A DNA stretch of 47,351 nucleotides from an uncultured Bacteroidales bacterium (GTDB lineage Bacteria > Bacteroidota > Bacteroidia > Bacteroidales > UBA932): positions 1 to 47,351 of the forward strand of contig CAMZEI010000002.1 of the NCBI GenBank assembly GCA_947305815.1, in the 5' to 3' direction. Shown here one piece after another: positions 1 through 9,714 of the stretch. Each line of letters opens with the position of its first letter. Within the stretch, counting starts at the first letter, position 1. The notes beneath the pieces were generated by a model. The model had not been told where the DNA came from, made no database searches, and saw only the letters and a program-made list of their open reading frames with translations. Both the position numbers and the translations under genes were made by a program.

Positions 1-1225
1 AGCGGCTGAGCAGACCGAGGGCGCTGAGGGCGTTCATCTGCTTGCGCATGCCGTCCTCCTGATCCAGGAACCACCATCCGCTGCCGAACTGCATCTTGCC
101 GGGGACGGTGCCGTCATTGAAGGTATAGGCCATGGTCATCATGACCTCGTTGTCCTTGGGGTTGAGGCAGTACAGTATGGTCTTGGCGAGCTTGTCCTCA
201 GATGCCAGACGGTTGAGGAACTTGTGCCCCGCTGCTGCTGTGGGCAGGTCGTGGATTGCGTCGAATCCGGTGTCAGGGCCTACGAGGCCGAACATCTTGG
301 TGTTGTTGTTACGGATAGCTCCCACATGGAACTGCTGGGCCCATCCGGCCTCGGCATCCATAACCGCCATATCATGCAGGAATGCGCTGCGGAATTTGTC
401 AATCTCGCCGGCGGAAGGCTTCTTGCCGAGCAGGACCATCTTGAATATGGCTTCGATCTCAATCTCTTTGTAATCAGCTGCATAGAATGTCTCAAGACCG
501 TGGTCTGACAGCTTGCATCCCATGGATGCGAAGAAGTCGTGCCTGCGCTTGAGGGCTTCCAGCAGGTCGGCGTAGGACAGGATGTCCATGCCGGCAGCGG
601 CTCCGAGTTTCTGGATGTATTCGAAATAGTCGGGAGCCTCGATTGCCATGGCCTTGTCGGGACGCCATGCGGGGATGACTTTGGTGCCGAAGGGGTGCTC
701 GGCTATCATCTTGTGCCAGCGGAGGTCGTCGGCAGGGTCATCGGTCGTGCAGACCACCTCTACTCCGAACTTGCGTATCAGGGCCTGACCGCGGAACTCG
801 GGAGTTGCGAGCTTGGCGTTGCACTCCTCGAAGATCTCGCGTGCCGTTGCGGGGCTCAGGAGCTTGTCAATGCCGAATACGCGGCTGAGCTCCAGGTGAG
901 TCCAGTGATACAGGGGATTGCGGAAGGTTGCGGGGACTGTCTCAGCCCACTTCCGGAAGGTCTCCCAGGAGCTGTATTTGCCTCCTGTGAGATAGTCTTC
1001 GCTCACTCCGTTGCCTCTCATAGCACGCCACTTGTAATGGTCGCCGTAGTGGCCGTCCACCAGCCAGAGCTGGGTGATGTCGCGGAACTGGATGTTCTCC
1101 GCAATCTGCTGCGGTACGAGGTGGCAGTGGTAGTCGATGATGGGCATGCCCTCAGCATGCTCGTGGTAAAGCTTGCGTGCAGTCTTGGTCTGCAGCATGA
1201 AGTCCTTGTTGATAAAAGAAGCCAT
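1..1225 (-). CDS. uxaC: Glucuronate/galacturonate isomerase UxaC (3' end cut by window edge)
   Basis: The reverse strand reads open from ATG at 1225 to the left edge (408 codons, starting MASFINKDFMLQTKTARKLY). It is missing from the ORF track because no stop lies in the window. Family-typical segments are PIIDYHCHLVP near the N-terminus (metal-binding HxH of the amidohydrolase fold), VCTTDDPADDLRWH in the middle and GSGWWFLDQEDGM near the cut. UxaC proteins run about 465-470 residues, so roughly 60 are missing. UxaC converts D-glucuronate to D-fructuronate and D-galacturonate to D-tagaturonate in the cytoplasm. As the last visible gene of the pectin operon it should act on galacturonate released by the GH28 and GH105 enzymes upstream. 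It starts 65 bp after the preceding gene. Assignment is secure; only the C-terminus is unseen. Confidence 0.95.
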   Translation of the reverse strand, partial: MASFINKDFMLQTKTARKLYHEHAEGMPIIDYHCHLVPQQIAENIQFRDITQLWLVDGHYGDHYKWRAMRGNGVSEDYLTGGKYSSWETFRKWAETVPATFRNPLYHWTHLELSRVFGIDKLLSPATAREIFEECNAKLATPEFRGQALIRKFGVEVVCTTDDPADDLRWHKMIAEHPFGTKVIPAWRPDKAMAIEAPDYFEYIQKLGAAAGMDILSYADLLEALKRRHDFFASMGCKLSDHGLETFYAADYKEIEIEAIFKMVLLGKKPSAGEIDKFRSAFLHDMAVMDAEAGWAQQFHVGAIRNNNTKMFGLVGPDTGFDAIHDLPTAAAGHKFLNRLASEDKLAKTILYCLNPKDNEVMMTMAYTFNDGTVPGKMQFGSGWWFLDQEDGMRKQMNALSALGLLSR

Positions 1226-1290
1226 ATATCTAGTGTTATTAGTTTGGAAGTGAGTCGGGGTATCACCCCCGGCTCACTTTAATAAATATG

Positions 1291-4200
1291 CTACTGGTTG
1301 ATGTAGTAGATACGGTAGAAGCGGAGTCCGTTCACGGGAGCGGTGATGACCACATCGCCGGCGGCGATGCTGAATTCGATCTCACTGGGCCCGTTGGAGG
1401 AGAATCCGCCTGCCAAGGCCTGGACATCTTCGCCCACTGCTACCTGCACGGTACGGTCCATAGCTTCGCCGCTGCCGGTATTGGAGACCATAATCTTGAG
1501 GGTCCCCTGCTCGGGAGCGGTGAACTTGAAGTAGCGGTCCATATCGCCGGACTTGCCGCCGAACTGGATGTAATTGGTGCCGTACTTGCTCTTGCTTCCG
1601 GAGTGGAACAGCAGGCCGTCATAGCTCAGATCCCAGCCGGTGATATCGGCACCGGAGGCACCTAGCTTGGCGAACTCTGTCTGCCAGTCGGCTGCGCTGA
1701 AGTCCCAGTCGTATTCGACAAGGGGCTTTGCGGCTCCGGTCATGTAGGTGAACTCAATACTGTAGAAGCGGAGTCCGTTTACGGGAGCAGTGATGACCAC
1801 CTCGCCTGCGGGGACGCTGAACTCAATCACGCCGGGCGCGTTGGAGGAATATCCGCCTGCCAGGGCCTGGACATCTTCGCCCACTGCTACCTGCACGTTA
1901 CGGTCCATAGCTGCGGCGCTGCCGGTATTGGAGACCATAATCTTGAGGATCCCCTGGTCGGGAGCGGTGAACTTGAAGTAGCGGTCCATATCGCCGGACT
2001 TGCCGCCGAACTGGATGTAATTGGTGCCGTACTTGCTCTTGCTTCCGGAGTGGAACAGCAGGCCGTCATAGCTCAGATCCCAGCCGGTGATATCGGCACC
2101 GGAGGCACCTAGCTTGGCGAACTCTGTCTGCCAGTCGGCTGCGCTGAAGTCCCAGGTAAGGGTTACCTCGACCTGCTCCTCGCCGCCCTTAGGCTGCACT
2201 GCAAAGGCCGCCACGCCGGCGTCGGACTTCACATAGTAAATGTCGTCAGCGGGAGGACATGCAGTGACGGTGAAGTTGTACAGGCCTGCCTTGAGGGCTG
2301 CGACATCATCGGCTACGAGGGTGAAGTTGCACGCTGTCTGGGCGTCGAACGCCTTCTTGTTGAAGGTTACGATGTAGCTTGCTGCAGCGGGGACGGCATC
2401 CCAGCTGACATAGACTTCCGTGGCATCGCCTTCACTTACGGTGACGGGCTCGACCACAGGCTTGGGAGTTGCAAGAGTGCTGGCAAGTCCGAGCACATCG
2501 GCGCTCCATGCGAGCTTGTTGACAGTGACGGGGCCGGAAGTGTAGAGATAGATTATACCGGCGCCGGTGACCTTGTCGATGACAATCTTCTGTACGTCAG
2601 CAGTCTTGGTGGGCACTACGCCGCCCTTGACGGAGAAGCCTTCGTCGTCGGAGAGGGCTGCATAGACGGTGCTGCCGCTGCCATTGCTGACTGCGATATC
2701 GACAGAGCCGGGGCCGTCTACCTTGAATGCGAGATATCCGGAGACGGGAGAGCCGCCGCGGCTGAGAGTCGTCGCCTTGGTGAATTCAAGGGCGCCGCTT
2801 GCCACGATGGGGGTCTGTTCGCTGCCGACAATCAGGAGCTCGTCGCGTACGCGGCTGTTCTTGATTTCCCCTGCGAACAGGGATGCGTCAGCAAGATTCC
2901 ATACATGAGGTGCTGCCACCACATGCTGGGTGAGGTCTTCGGTCTTCTCGACATATGCAATCCACCAGGGGGATGCGCCTATGCCGCGTGCCGCGAGGTC
3001 GTCATTGTTGAGGTGGAAGAAGTTGCCCTTGGAGTTGTAGCAGGGGTCGTTCTTGAGGAGGCTCATGCCGAGCTGAGTGGCAGAGAAGTTCTTGGCTCCT
3101 TCGAAGAAGTTGGCGCCGACTACATAATAGTAGTTCTCGGAAGCCGTGATGGACGAAGGCATATTCTCTTCCTTGTTCATCGTTGCGAAAACGGTGACGG
3201 AGGATGCACCTGCGCCGTCATCCTCATAGAGGAAGAGGTTCTTGCGGATGGTGAACTTGCTCCAGGGAGCGCGGATGTAGAAGAGACCCTTCTGGGCTAC
3301 GGCCACATTCTTGACGGTGTTGTTCTCGAAGACCACTTCCTCGATGGAGGTAGCGCTGTCGTCGATGCGGATGAATGCGCGGAAGCCGTCATAGAAGGTA
3401 TTGTTGACCATGGTCAGCTTGCCGATGGCGGCATTCTTGCGGACATCGAATCCGTCTCCGCCTGTACCCTTGACGCCGTAGATCTCACAGCCTTCGAAGC
3501 GGAGCTCGCCGAGGGTGAGCTGACCGGCATCGCTCTGCTGGTAGAAGATACCGTCGTTCTGGTCGTGGAGTTTGCAGCCAACGATGCTGATCTTGTCCAT
3601 AGTGAGGACACCGGAGGCATGGGTCACGACGCGGCCGCGTCCTGTACCGTCGAATTCGATGTTCTCAATGTAGAGCTCTCTGCTCTCGCCGGGAGCGAGG
3701 ACGATGTCGCCCTTCACGACGGGCATCTTGCCATCGGCGTCGGATTCACCAATTATGCGTACACCCTTGGTGAGGGTTACCGCCCCCATATCATAAGGGG
3801 AGCCTGCATAGCTGAGGTAGACATCCTGCTCAGCAGCGAGGGCGGCCTGAAGCTCGGCTGCGCTGGCAACGACAGTAGCGCTGCCGACAGCTGCGGTCGT
3901 CCATGCATCCACTGAGCCGCGGGAGGCTGACAGATAGAACAGGGTTACCTGATATTCGGTCGAAGCCTGAAGTCCGTCGACTACGCCCTTGCCGGCTGCA
4001 ATCTCGGCAGCGGTGAGGGTGTGGCTGACAGTTTTGCCGCCGAATACGGGGGTAGCCTCGATGTGGGTAATATTGTCGGAGTCCTTCTCTTCGGTGCTCC
4101 AGGTGATCGCTATTGAGTTAGCGGTCCTCTTGGAGAGCTCGACGAAGAGGGGAGTGCTGACGGCGTAAGTCTTGATGCTGCCGTCATAGACGACCCAAGG

Positions 4201-4560
4201 GGAAGGGTCCCTTGTGTCGGAGAGAGCCTGAATCTTGAACCAGTATTTCTGGTCAGCAGGCAGGAAGTCGGTGTAGGGGATTTCGCCCGGCTCGAGCAGC
4301 AGATTGAGTGCCTCAGCTGTCATGGCCTCATCGGTGCAGACGACCAGGTTGTAGGTGTCAGCGTCCTTGTTGACAGTCCAGCTGAACGTAACCTCACGGC
4401 CATTAGCACTGTTGACCCTCGCTGCGAGATCCTGGGGCTCCAGGCAGCGGCTGAGGTTCAGCTCAGTAAGCTCCTGGAACTCCTTCTGGGTGCATCCGGC
4501 GAAGGCAGTGAGTGCGAGCGCCAGAGCAGCTATGGTTTTGAATATCTTGAAATGTTTCAT
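1291..4560 (-). CDS. PUL surface lipoprotein: FN3 domains, beta-helix (DUF4957/DUF5123-like), duplicated C-terminal module
   Basis: A 1089-residue protein with a lipoprotein signal (lipobox AFAGC, Cys about 23), placing it on the outer membrane surface. Residues about 35-225 read as two fibronectin type III-like domains. Residues about 235-450 show short beta-strand repeats (NIEFDGTG, NNTFYDGFRAF, NNTVKNV) typical of a right-handed beta-helix, as in the DUF4957/DUF5123 proteins of Bacteroidota pectin loci. Another FN3-like stretch follows near 700-790. Two almost identical modules of about 136 residues (about 801-937 and 950-1086) close the protein and look like beta-sandwich glycan-binding domains. 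It lies 12 bp after susD, the usual place of a surface glycan-binding protein. I infer pectin binding or lyase-like activity; no catalytic residues were identified, so the exact role is unknown. Confidence 0.75.
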   Translation of the reverse strand: MKHFKIFKTIAALALALTAFAGCTQKEFQELTELNLSRCLEPQDLAARVNSANGREVTFSWTVNKDADTYNLVVCTDEAMTAEALNLLLEPGEIPYTDFLPADQKYWFKIQALSDTRDPSPWVVYDGSIKTYAVSTPLFVELSKRTANSIAITWSTEEKDSDNITHIEATPVFGGKTVSHTLTAAEIAAGKGVVDGLQASTEYQVTLFYLSASRGSVDAWTTAAVGSATVVASAAELQAALAAEQDVYLSYAGSPYDMGAVTLTKGVRIIGESDADGKMPVVKGDIVLAPGESRELYIENIEFDGTGRGRVVTHASGVLTMDKISIVGCKLHDQNDGIFYQQSDAGQLTLGELRFEGCEIYGVKGTGGDGFDVRKNAAIGKLTMVNNTFYDGFRAFIRIDDSATSIEEVVFENNTVKNVAVAQKGLFYIRAPWSKFTIRKNLFLYEDDGAGASSVTVFATMNKEENMPSSITASENYYYVVGANFFEGAKNFSATQLGMSLLKNDPCYNSKGNFFHLNNDDLAARGIGASPWWIAYVEKTEDLTQHVVAAPHVWNLADASLFAGEIKNSRVRDELLIVGSEQTPIVASGALEFTKATTLSRGGSPVSGYLAFKVDGPGSVDIAVSNGSGSTVYAALSDDEGFSVKGGVVPTKTADVQKIVIDKVTGAGIIYLYTSGPVTVNKLAWSADVLGLASTLATPKPVVEPVTVSEGDATEVYVSWDAVPAAASYIVTFNKKAFDAQTACNFTLVADDVAALKAGLYNFTVTACPPADDIYYVKSDAGVAAFAVQPKGGEEQVEVTLTWDFSAADWQTEFAKLGASGADITGWDLSYDGLLFHSGSKSKYGTNYIQFGGKSGDMDRYFKFTAPDQGILKIMVSNTGSAAAMDRNVQVAVGEDVQALAGGYSSNAPGVIEFSVPAGEVVITAPVNGLRFYSIEFTYMTGAAKPLVEYDWDFSAADWQTEFAKLGASGADITGWDLSYDGLLFHSGSKSKYGTNYIQFGGKSGDMDRYFKFTAPEQGTLKIMVSNTGSGEAMDRTVQVAVGEDVQALAGGFSSNGPSEIEFSIAAGDVVITAPVNGLRFYRIYYINQ
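1303..1708 (-). repeat. Second (C-terminal) copy of a 447-bp-period in-gene duplication
   Basis: Encodes the last C-terminal module of the beta-helix lipoprotein. The part 1511-1708 (198 bp) is identical base for base to 1958-2155. The rest (1303-1510) aligns with 1750-1957 with scattered substitutions. A linker of about 41 bp separates the copies. Confidence 0.95.
1750..2155 (-). repeat. First copy of the 447-bp-period in-gene duplication
   Basis: Pairs with 1303-1708 at an offset of exactly 447 bp (149 codons). The identity block at 1958-2155 is perfect at the DNA level, third codon positions included, while the flanking part differs. This points to recent gene conversion or a recent duplication. 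Confidence 0.95.
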
Positions 4561-4572
4561 ATCGAATCGGGA

Positions 4573-6423
4573 TTAGTCAAGGCTGGTGTAGCCATAGTCA
4601 TTCCGCAGATAGCGCTGGCTGTCAGACATATTGTTGTTGAATATGGGCCAGAACATATACTGATCCGGGTCACGGGCGTAGATGCCGTCGATGAGCTCAT
4701 CGTACAGTCCGGTAGGCTTGTTCTTCGAATCAAGGACCTTGGTGATGTATTCCTTTTCTTCGTTCCATACGCCGGAAGGACGGGTGGTCTCTCCGTTGAA
4801 TCCGTAGATGGTGATGTTCGTACCGTCGGTCTGCCAATAGACATTGCCGCCGAGGCCGTTGACATATGCGTACTTGCCGCTGAGATTGCGCAGGGCCTTC
4901 ATGTCGGCCTTGGCCTCGTCGAGCTTGCTCTTGAGCATGTTCCAGCGCATCAGGTCGAAGCGGCGGGTCATTTCGCCGCAGAACTCAAGAGCCCTTTCCT
5001 CGACGATGGCGTCGAACATTGCGCTCTTGCTGCCGATAGCATCGACATAGGCGTCAGCCTCGTCTTCGTGTCCGAGGAAAGCCCTCTCGCGGACCTCCTT
5101 GAGGTAGTCCTTGGCTTCTGCAAGCTCACCCTGCTCGTTGGCAACCTCGGCAGCCATGAGGAGGATGTCAGCATAGCGGAGCACCACGGGCTTCACACCG
5201 TCGTCGTTGCCGCCTGTGTAGGGGTTGGAAGTCATCCAGTCGAAGCGGTATTTACCGAAATACCACCTCTGGAATCCTGCGAGCTCGGGTTCGTCATTCT
5301 CGTTCCAGCGCCAGTTGACGCAGGTGACGTCACGCCTCTGGTCGCCCTCGGCGTACCTGAACCACATGGTAGGCACGGGACCGGCATCTCCGCCACGGTT
5401 GACGGTGGAGCCTCCGGCATAGCTGGAGCCCTGGGAACGGACTGCGAAGCAGTAGTTCCACCTTCCGCGACCGTCGGAGAACGGTATCACATAGAGAGTC
5501 TCGTAAGCGGGACCGGCATTGAGGTTATTGAGGTTGCTCTGGTTCTTCCAGTACTGCTCGTAGTCGGACTCGAGCGAAGCGGTCTTGGACTGGATAGCCT
5601 CGCGCAGATAGCCGAGCACCTTGGGGTAGAGCACGCTCTTCTGAAGCTCGGGATCGTTGGAGAGGCGGTTGGTGCCGAGATCTCCGGTCCCTTCCATACC
5701 GTCATCCGGACGGCGGGCGTAGCCGCTGGCCATGAGGGCGATGCGGGCGTAGAGACCCTGAGCGAACATCTTGTTGATGCGGTCAGTGCGGGAAGTTGCG
5801 GCAGTTGCGCCGGGCCAGGGCAGATAGTCGAAAGCCTCTTCGAGGTCGGCGAGAATCTGCTTGTAGATGACATCACGGCTGCTCTTGGCCATATAGGTGG
5901 TCTCGGTGGTAACCGGCTCGAACCTGGCGGGGAGGTCGCCCCAGAGCTTGGTCATGTCATAATAGAGAAGGGCGCGCAGCGTAAGGGCCTCTCCGAGAAG
6001 GTATGCCATTTCGGCGTTCTCTTCGGGCTTGCCATAGGTGCGGATGTCCTTGATTGCGAGGTTGGCCCTCTCAATGCCTTCGTACATCTTGGCGAAGGGG
6101 GAGTTGGCTATGTTGAGCTGGCCGTTGTTCGGCTGCATCGAGAATGCTGCTATCTGATACTTCTCGTCATCAGTCTTGAAGGTGTTGTACCATTCGATAT
6201 CGCTGTTGATACCGGACCATGCCAGTATACGGCCGCGGTAGGAATTGGTCTCACCGAAGCACTGTGCTATGCTTGCCACCGCATTGACGGCAAGGGTAGG
6301 AGTGGAGTATATCTCCTCGGGACCGAATGTCGATTCACTTTCGGCATCAAGGAACTTATCACAGGAAGAAACTGCGAATACGAGAGCAGCCGCGGAAACT
6401 ATTACAAAAAATAACTTTTTCAT
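4573..6423 (-). CDS. SusD/RagB-family outer-membrane glycan-binding lipoprotein
   Basis: The likely start is ATG at 6423 (MKKLFFVIVSAAALVFAVSSC), 14 codons inside the ORF-track start, because it opens directly with a lipoprotein signal whose Cys anchors the protein. The mature protein begins CDKFLDAESESTF, the usual SusD pattern, and has an N-terminal helical (TPR-like) half with LRALLYYDMTKLWGDLP and a later LPxxDILLMAAEVANE-like helix (RYADILLMAAEVAN). At 616 residues it is at the long end for the family. SusD forms the lid over the SusC channel and binds the oligosaccharide. It follows susC by 11 bp. In this operon the ligand should be a pectic oligosaccharide; that specificity is inferred from neighbours only. 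Confidence 0.95.
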   Translation of the reverse strand: MKKLFFVIVSAAALVFAVSSCDKFLDAESESTFGPEEIYSTPTLAVNAVASIAQCFGETNSYRGRILAWSGINSDIEWYNTFKTDDEKYQIAAFSMQPNNGQLNIANSPFAKMYEGIERANLAIKDIRTYGKPEENAEMAYLLGEALTLRALLYYDMTKLWGDLPARFEPVTTETTYMAKSSRDVIYKQILADLEEAFDYLPWPGATAATSRTDRINKMFAQGLYARIALMASGYARRPDDGMEGTGDLGTNRLSNDPELQKSVLYPKVLGYLREAIQSKTASLESDYEQYWKNQSNLNNLNAGPAYETLYVIPFSDGRGRWNYCFAVRSQGSSYAGGSTVNRGGDAGPVPTMWFRYAEGDQRRDVTCVNWRWNENDEPELAGFQRWYFGKYRFDWMTSNPYTGGNDDGVKPVVLRYADILLMAAEVANEQGELAEAKDYLKEVRERAFLGHEDEADAYVDAIGSKSAMFDAIVEERALEFCGEMTRRFDLMRWNMLKSKLDEAKADMKALRNLSGKYAYVNGLGGNVYWQTDGTNITIYGFNGETTRPSGVWNEEKEYITKVLDSKNKPTGLYDELIDGIYARDPDQYMFWPIFNNNMSDSQRYLRNDYGYTSLD

Positions 6424-6434
6424 TTTCCTACGGA

Positions 6435-9400
6435 TTAGAATGTGATGTTGATACCGGCGACGCATCCTATGCTCTTGGGATAAGCGGAGTAGTCAACACC
6501 GGGGGTAAGAGGAGTGTCGCGGCGGGTATCCACTTCGGGGTCATAGCCGGAGTACTTGGTGAGGCAGAAGAGATTGGTGCCGGTCACGTACACGCGCACA
6601 CGCTTGATGTTAATCTTCTGAGTGAGCGTTTCGGGGAGAGTATAGCCGACGGTAGCGCTCTGCAGGCGGAGGAACGAAGCGTCCTCGACGGCCCAGTCGC
6701 TGAAGATGGCCTTGTAGACGATAGGCGAGAACATGGTCTTGCCTGCGTTGATCTCGTTGAGGCGGTCAGCATCGTTGACCACTTCGCCGGTCTCCCAGTC
6801 GATGTTGGTCCAGCGATTGTCAACATCCATTGTGTTTAGGAGGTTGCGGTTGTAGAACTTACGCACGGATGAGAACTCGACCTTGTTGGCGTTGTAGACC
6901 TGGTTGCCAATCATGAAGTTGAAGTTGGCGCTGAAGTCGAAGCCGTAGGCGTATCCGGAGATATTGAAACCTCCAGTGAAGTCAGGAGAAGCATTGCCAA
7001 TGACAGTCATATCGGCAGTCGTGATGACTCCGTCGGGGATGGGGTTGCCGTCCTCGTCGAATGCACCGGCTATATCCTTGAACTTGGGAGCGCCCGGACG
7101 GAAGTAGGTGTCACCTCCGAGCAGGTTGGAAGCGTTGGGCACACCCTCGTTGGGGACCCACTTCGAGCCGTTCCATGTGAGGTCGTCGGTGGTATAGTAG
7201 CCGTCCCACTGATAGCCGAACATATTGCCCAGAGGCTGTCCTACCTGTACAAGGTAGTCGTCACCCACTTCGGTCGAAGCCCAGTAGGAGCTCTTCCTTA
7301 TCTCGCTCAGGCCGTTGAGGGCGGTTACGCGGTTGACATTGTAGGCGATGTTGCCTCCGATGTTGAGGGAGAAGTCCTTCTTGGAGATGATGGGAGCGTT
7401 GAGCGTGAGCTCTACACCGCGGTTGCGGGTGGAGCCTGCGTTCTTGTACTGGTTGTCATATCCGGAGCCGGCGGTAGGGAACTGTATCAGCAGGTTCTTG
7501 ATATCGTTCTGATAAGCCTCCACACTACCGGAGAGCTTGCCCTGGAAGAAGCTGAAATCAATACCGACATTGTGAGTATAAGTGGTCTCCCATGTGAGGT
7601 CGGGGTTGACCATATTGTACTTGCTCTTGTCGTCCTTGACGGTGGTGAATATGTTCTTGGTGTAAGAGAGCCAGTTTGAAGTATAGGAGCCGTATTCCAC
7701 GAGCACCTGACCGGCGGGGATGTTGTTGTTACCTGCGGTACCGAAGCTGTAGCGGAGCTTGAGCTGATCGAGCCAGCTGTGTGCGCTGTCCATGAACTCC
7801 TCGTTGGAGATGGTCCAGGACACTGCGGCCGAAGGGAAGAGGCCCCAGCGGTGACCGGGAGCGAACTTCGAAGAGCCGTCAGCACGCAGAGTCGCTCCGA
7901 TGGAGTAGCGGTGCCTGTAGTCGTAGTTGACCCTTCCGAAGAAAGAGAGAAGCTTGTCGTCCGGGTAGTAATAGTTGTTGGACGAAGAAGCAGTACCGGT
8001 GCCCATTGCGTTGAACGACTGCTCAGAGGAGAAGAATGTGGGGAAGTTCTTGACCACATCGGTGAGCAGGTTGCTCTTAGTGATGGTCATTTCCTCACCG
8101 AGGAGGGCCGTAAGGTTGTGGTCCTCGCCCAGCAGCTCGCTGAAGTCATAGTTCAGGGTGTTGGTGTTGCGGTAGCGGGTGCGGAACAGCTCCTTGTGGT
8201 GTACCTGAGGAGTCTTCTTGTACTCGGCGTCGTTGTTGACCAGATAGGTGGTGAGGCCGTAGAAACGGTCATCGCTCTGACGGTAATCCTCGAAGCCGCC
8301 CTCCACTTTGAGACGAAGGTTGTCGATTATCTCCCAGTTGAAGGCTGCATTGGCATTCCAGGAGGTCCTGAGGCGCCTTGAGTCATTGTCAGCTACACTC
8401 CTAAGAGGCGGGGCGTTGTCGCCGTAGTCCTCCTCGTCAAGTGCGTCGGCGCTGGTTGCGGACACGGGGATGGGGGCATAGGAGACGGCGTGCTTGAGAC
8501 GGCCGTTGCCGGAGGTGGTACCGGAGTCGCTGATGCCGTTGGCGCCGCCGCCCTGCACATTGGTGCGGGAGTAACGGATGTTGGCATCGATACTGGTATT
8601 GTCACCGGTCTTGAAGTTGCCCTTGAAGCTGAGGTTGTCACGGGTGTAGCTGGACCCGGCCATGATGGCGTTGTCGCCCATGTGGGCATAGCCGAGGGAC
8701 CAGTTGCCGAAATCGTTGCTTCCGGATACGGAGAAGTCGGCGCTGAAGGTGTTGCCCGTGCGTCCGAACACTGCACCGATCCAGTCATTGGTGGCGTGGC
8801 CGGTGTAGAGGTCGATGTCGCCAAAAGTGCCGAAGTAAGGGACATACTTGCTGTCGACTTCGTCGCGCAGAGCGGTGAGCTCGTACTGGAGCTTTACGAA
8901 GTTCTCGGCATCCATAGGCTGAATGGCGCTCTTGTTGGCCATGGTCTTGAGACCGTAGTAGGTGTTGAACTTCACCGAAATCTTCTGGCCCTTGTCAGCG
9001 CTCTTGGTGGTGACGATGACGACGCCGTTTGCACCGCGGCTACCGTAGATTGCGGTAGAGAATGCGTCCTTGAGGACGTCGATGCTCTGGATCTCGGATG
9101 AAGGGATGTCGTTGATGCTCTCCACTGGGAAACCGTCCACAATGTAGAGGGGAGAGCTGTCCTGGGTGATGGAGCCGCCGCCGCGGACGCGGATCTTGAT
9201 GTCGGCGTCGGGGTCACCTTCGGTGGTGACTACGGACACACCGGCCATCTTTCCGGCGAGGGCCTGCGAGACGGTGGTTACCGGCTGCTCAGTGAGCTTG
9301 TCGGAACCGACCGAAGATACGGAGCCGAGGAGGTCGCGGCGCTTGACCGTCGCATAACCTACGACCACGACTTCGTCAAGGAAAGTGTCACTGGCCTTCA

Positions 9401-9680
9401 GGACTACGTCGATGACGCTGCGGCCAGCGATGGCCACGGTCTGTTCTTCGAGTCCGATGAAGGAGTACACCAGGTTCTCTGCATCGGCGGGGACGACGAG
9501 CTCGTAGTCGCCGTCAAGGCCGGTCACGGTGCCGACGGTGGTCCCCTGGACCATTACGCCGGCCCCCATGAGGGGCTCGCCGCTCTCATCGGTCACGACG
9601 CCGCGTACGGTAGTCTGTGCCGACAGCGAGAGGGCTGTCACCATTCCAAGCAGAGCAAGAATGAGTTTCTTTGCTTTCAT
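6435..9680 (-). CDS. SusC/RagA-family TonB-dependent oligosaccharide transporter
   Basis: 1081 residues. Residues 1-21 are a Sec signal peptide (LALLGMVTALSLSAQ). Residues about 23-110 are the carboxypeptidase-D regulatory-like domain (VRGVVTDESGEPLMGAGVMV). A TonB box-like DEVVVVGYATVKRRDLLGSV comes next, then the plug with the SusC signature (SSPLYIVDGFPVE and AIYGSRGANGVVIVTTK). The rest is a large beta-barrel ending in VAGINITF with an aromatic terminal residue. No N-terminal STN domain is seen, so it is not an obvious FecR/ECF sigma signalling partner, in line with the LacI-type regulator heading the operon. It imports oligomers released by the surface PL1 and related enzymes. The PL1 gene ends 34 bp upstream. 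Confidence 0.97.
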   Translation of the reverse strand: MKAKKLILALLGMVTALSLSAQTTVRGVVTDESGEPLMGAGVMVQGTTVGTVTGLDGDYELVVPADAENLVYSFIGLEEQTVAIAGRSVIDVVLKASDTFLDEVVVVGYATVKRRDLLGSVSSVGSDKLTEQPVTTVSQALAGKMAGVSVVTTEGDPDADIKIRVRGGGSITQDSSPLYIVDGFPVESINDIPSSEIQSIDVLKDAFSTAIYGSRGANGVVIVTTKSADKGQKISVKFNTYYGLKTMANKSAIQPMDAENFVKLQYELTALRDEVDSKYVPYFGTFGDIDLYTGHATNDWIGAVFGRTGNTFSADFSVSGSNDFGNWSLGYAHMGDNAIMAGSSYTRDNLSFKGNFKTGDNTSIDANIRYSRTNVQGGGANGISDSGTTSGNGRLKHAVSYAPIPVSATSADALDEEDYGDNAPPLRSVADNDSRRLRTSWNANAAFNWEIIDNLRLKVEGGFEDYRQSDDRFYGLTTYLVNNDAEYKKTPQVHHKELFRTRYRNTNTLNYDFSELLGEDHNLTALLGEEMTITKSNLLTDVVKNFPTFFSSEQSFNAMGTGTASSSNNYYYPDDKLLSFFGRVNYDYRHRYSIGATLRADGSSKFAPGHRWGLFPSAAVSWTISNEEFMDSAHSWLDQLKLRYSFGTAGNNNIPAGQVLVEYGSYTSNWLSYTKNIFTTVKDDKSKYNMVNPDLTWETTYTHNVGIDFSFFQGKLSGSVEAYQNDIKNLLIQFPTAGSGYDNQYKNAGSTRNRGVELTLNAPIISKKDFSLNIGGNIAYNVNRVTALNGLSEIRKSSYWASTEVGDDYLVQVGQPLGNMFGYQWDGYYTTDDLTWNGSKWVPNEGVPNASNLLGGDTYFRPGAPKFKDIAGAFDEDGNPIPDGVITTADMTVIGNASPDFTGGFNISGYAYGFDFSANFNFMIGNQVYNANKVEFSSVRKFYNRNLLNTMDVDNRWTNIDWETGEVVNDADRLNEINAGKTMFSPIVYKAIFSDWAVEDASFLRLQSATVGYTLPETLTQKINIKRVRVYVTGTNLFCLTKYSGYDPEVDTRRDTPLTPGVDYSAYPKSIGCVAGINITF

Positions 9681-9714
9681 TAGATCTGGTTATTAGTTAA
9701 TAAAAAAGGAATAA

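Noticed and set aside
4552-6414. 620-codon plus-strand ORF opposite susD, and similar long antisense ORFs (2905-3915, 13244-14560, 36136-37884, 22423-23754)
   Set aside because: They are shadows of strongly supported genes on the other strand. GC-rich codon use removes stops from the antisense frame. Their translations lack recognisable domains.
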